From: Mycobacterium vicinigordonae
GTDB lineage: Bacteria > Actinomycetota > Actinomycetes > Mycobacteriales > Mycobacteriaceae
Length of the DNA: 64,000 nt
Assembly: GCF_013466425.1 (NCBI RefSeq)
Contig: NZ_CP059165.1
Coordinates: 5,456,001-5,520,000, forward strand
Reading direction: 5' to 3'
This document shows, one piece after another, positions 63,415-64,000 of the stretch. Below the pieces are notes generated by a model. It worked only from the letters and a program-made list of their open reading frames with translations. It searched no databases and was not told the origin of the DNA. A program made the position numbers and the translations under genes. Within the stretch, counting starts at the first letter, position 1. Each line of letters starts with the position of its first letter.

Positions 63415-63696
63415 ATGACGGAGCCCGGCATGGTAACGATTCACCTCGACCGTAAGAAGGTCACGGTGCCACTTGTTGCCGGCGAGACACTCCTGGAGAG
63501 CGCGCGCCGCGCGGGGCTCGATCCGCCGTTCAACTGCGAGGCCGGTAACTGCGGCACCTGCATGGCCAGGCTGACCGAGGGCACCGCAACCATGCGGACC
63601 AACGACGCCCTCGACGACGACGAGGTCGAGGACGGCTACATTCTGACCTGCCAGGCCGTACCGGACGCCGCACCGATCACCGTGCAGTACGAGTAA
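63415..63696 (+). CDS. 2Fe-2S plant-type ferredoxin
   Basis: A 93-residue ferredoxin. The cluster cysteines are in CEAGNCGTC (C-x4-Cys spacing then C-x2-C) and LTCQA, the plant/vertebrate-type pattern. Stand-alone ferredoxins of this kind pass electrons to Rieske ring-hydroxylating oxygenases or monooxygenases. ATG at 63415; the EthD-like gene follows after 16 bp. Divergent from the fadD operon with a shared operator, so the oxidation step it serves is probably part of the same regulon. Confidence 0.92.
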   Translation: MTEPGMVTIHLDRKKVTVPLVAGETLLESARRAGLDPPFNCEAGNCGTCMARLTEGTATMRTNDALDDDEVEDGYILTCQAVPDAAPITVQYE

Positions 63697-63712
63697 CCAC
63701 CAGGAGGCCACG

Positions 63713-64000
63713 ATGGCAAAAGGAATCATCTACGTCGAGACGTACCCCAGCTCGCCCGAACGCGAGCAGGAGTACAACACCTGGTACGACGAGGTCCACT
63801 TGGGCGAGCTCGTCGCGCTGGACGGAATCGTCTCGGCACGCCGGCTGCGGCCGGTCAACGGCGAGGGGCCCTACATCGCCCTCTACGAGATCGAGGGCGA
63901 TGACCTCGAGGAGGTGCTGCACAGCATGAGCGGCGCAAAGCTGACCATGTCCAGTGCGCTGCAACTCGATCCGCCACCGATCCCGCGGCTGCTTCAGACC
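63713..64000 (+). CDS. Small EthD/dabb-like protein, cut by window end
   Basis: The first 96 codons of a gene starting at ATG 63713, nine bases after CAGGAGG, and open to the window edge. The protein begins MAKGIIYVETYPSSPE and continues with EYNTWYDEVHLGELVALDGIVSARR, the pattern of small ferredoxin-like alpha-beta barrel proteins (EthD/dabb or DUF4286-like) often found beside oxygenase and ferredoxin genes. Its role is unknown; EthD itself is needed for a P450 system. The total length cannot be seen. Confidence 0.75.
   Translation, partial: MAKGIIYVETYPSSPEREQEYNTWYDEVHLGELVALDGIVSARRLRPVNGEGPYIALYEIEGDDLEEVLHSMSGAKLTMSSALQLDPPPIPRLLQT

Overview
The window is high-GC actinobacterial DNA and most likely comes from a Mycobacterium, probably a slow grower. 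The evidence is a PPE-SVP protein, an MmpS/MmpL pair, a WS/DGAT acyltransferase, an AAA/LuxR regulator with an N-terminal cyclase domain, and many SDRs, cytochromes P450 and acyl-CoA enzymes. I see no tRNA, rRNA, CRISPR array, insertion sequence or phage gene.

Layout. (1) 1-3.8 kb, plus strand: TetR regulator, then P450 - mycofactocin-type SDR - SDR. The P450 promoter carries two different inverted repeats. (2) 3.9-13.7 kb, minus strand: a nine-gene run with mostly overlapping stop/start codons. In transcription order it is TetR, 3Fe-4S ferredoxin, P450, amidohydrolase, two M24 'pita-bread' proteins, a crotonase, a fused double CoA-transferase and an SDR. I do not recognise it as a described pathway. 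Its promoter palindrome recurs before the SDR at 19.6 kb. (3) 13.7-28.4 kb: FAD-Rieske oxidoreductase, an SDR pseudogene, KatE catalase, DoxX, the SDR with the shared operator, a large cyclase/AAA/LuxR regulator, a serine hydrolase, a hydrolase-SDR-SDR operon and a WS/DGAT. (4) 28.4-40 kb: an eight-gene minus-strand catabolic operon (MhpC-, MhpA- and MhpB-like enzymes, KstD-like flavoprotein, LLM flavoprotein, SDR, cyclase, hydrolase). It is divergent from an IclR regulator and a second KstD-like flavoprotein, with a 24-bp palindrome between them.

(5) 40-49.6 kb: two histidine kinases flank one NarL-type response regulator. The kinase 3' ends are an almost identical repeat of about 547 bp. 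Next come two KimA-like APC transporters and a divergent two-RCK potassium channel; the order suggests a potassium-homeostasis module. (6) 49.8-59 kb: PPE protein with a SHOCT-like tail, MeaB-type GTPase, proline-iminopeptidase-like hydrolase, MmpS/MmpL with a TetR, an SDR remnant, a transglutaminase-like protein and a CsbD protein. (7) 59.1-64 kb: minus-strand FadD - FadE - FadE - crotonase operon, divergent from a 2Fe-2S ferredoxin and a small EthD/dabb-like protein cut by the window end.

Together the window looks like a catabolic region for hydrophobic ring compounds (steroid-, terpenoid- or aromatic-like). Oxygenases and dehydrogenases open the substrate; CoA ligase, CoA-transferase, acyl-CoA dehydrogenases and crotonases process the products. 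Three families of repeated inverted repeats tie separated operons into putative regulons: TTAAGTCAA/TTGATTTAA at 13.7 and 19.6 kb; the IclR-type TGTGC..AATATCGCAC at 0.7 and 37.6 kb; and GAGAAT-N3-ATTCTC at 0.75, 52.1 and 63.3 kb. All functions are inferred by reading sequence; no database search was run.
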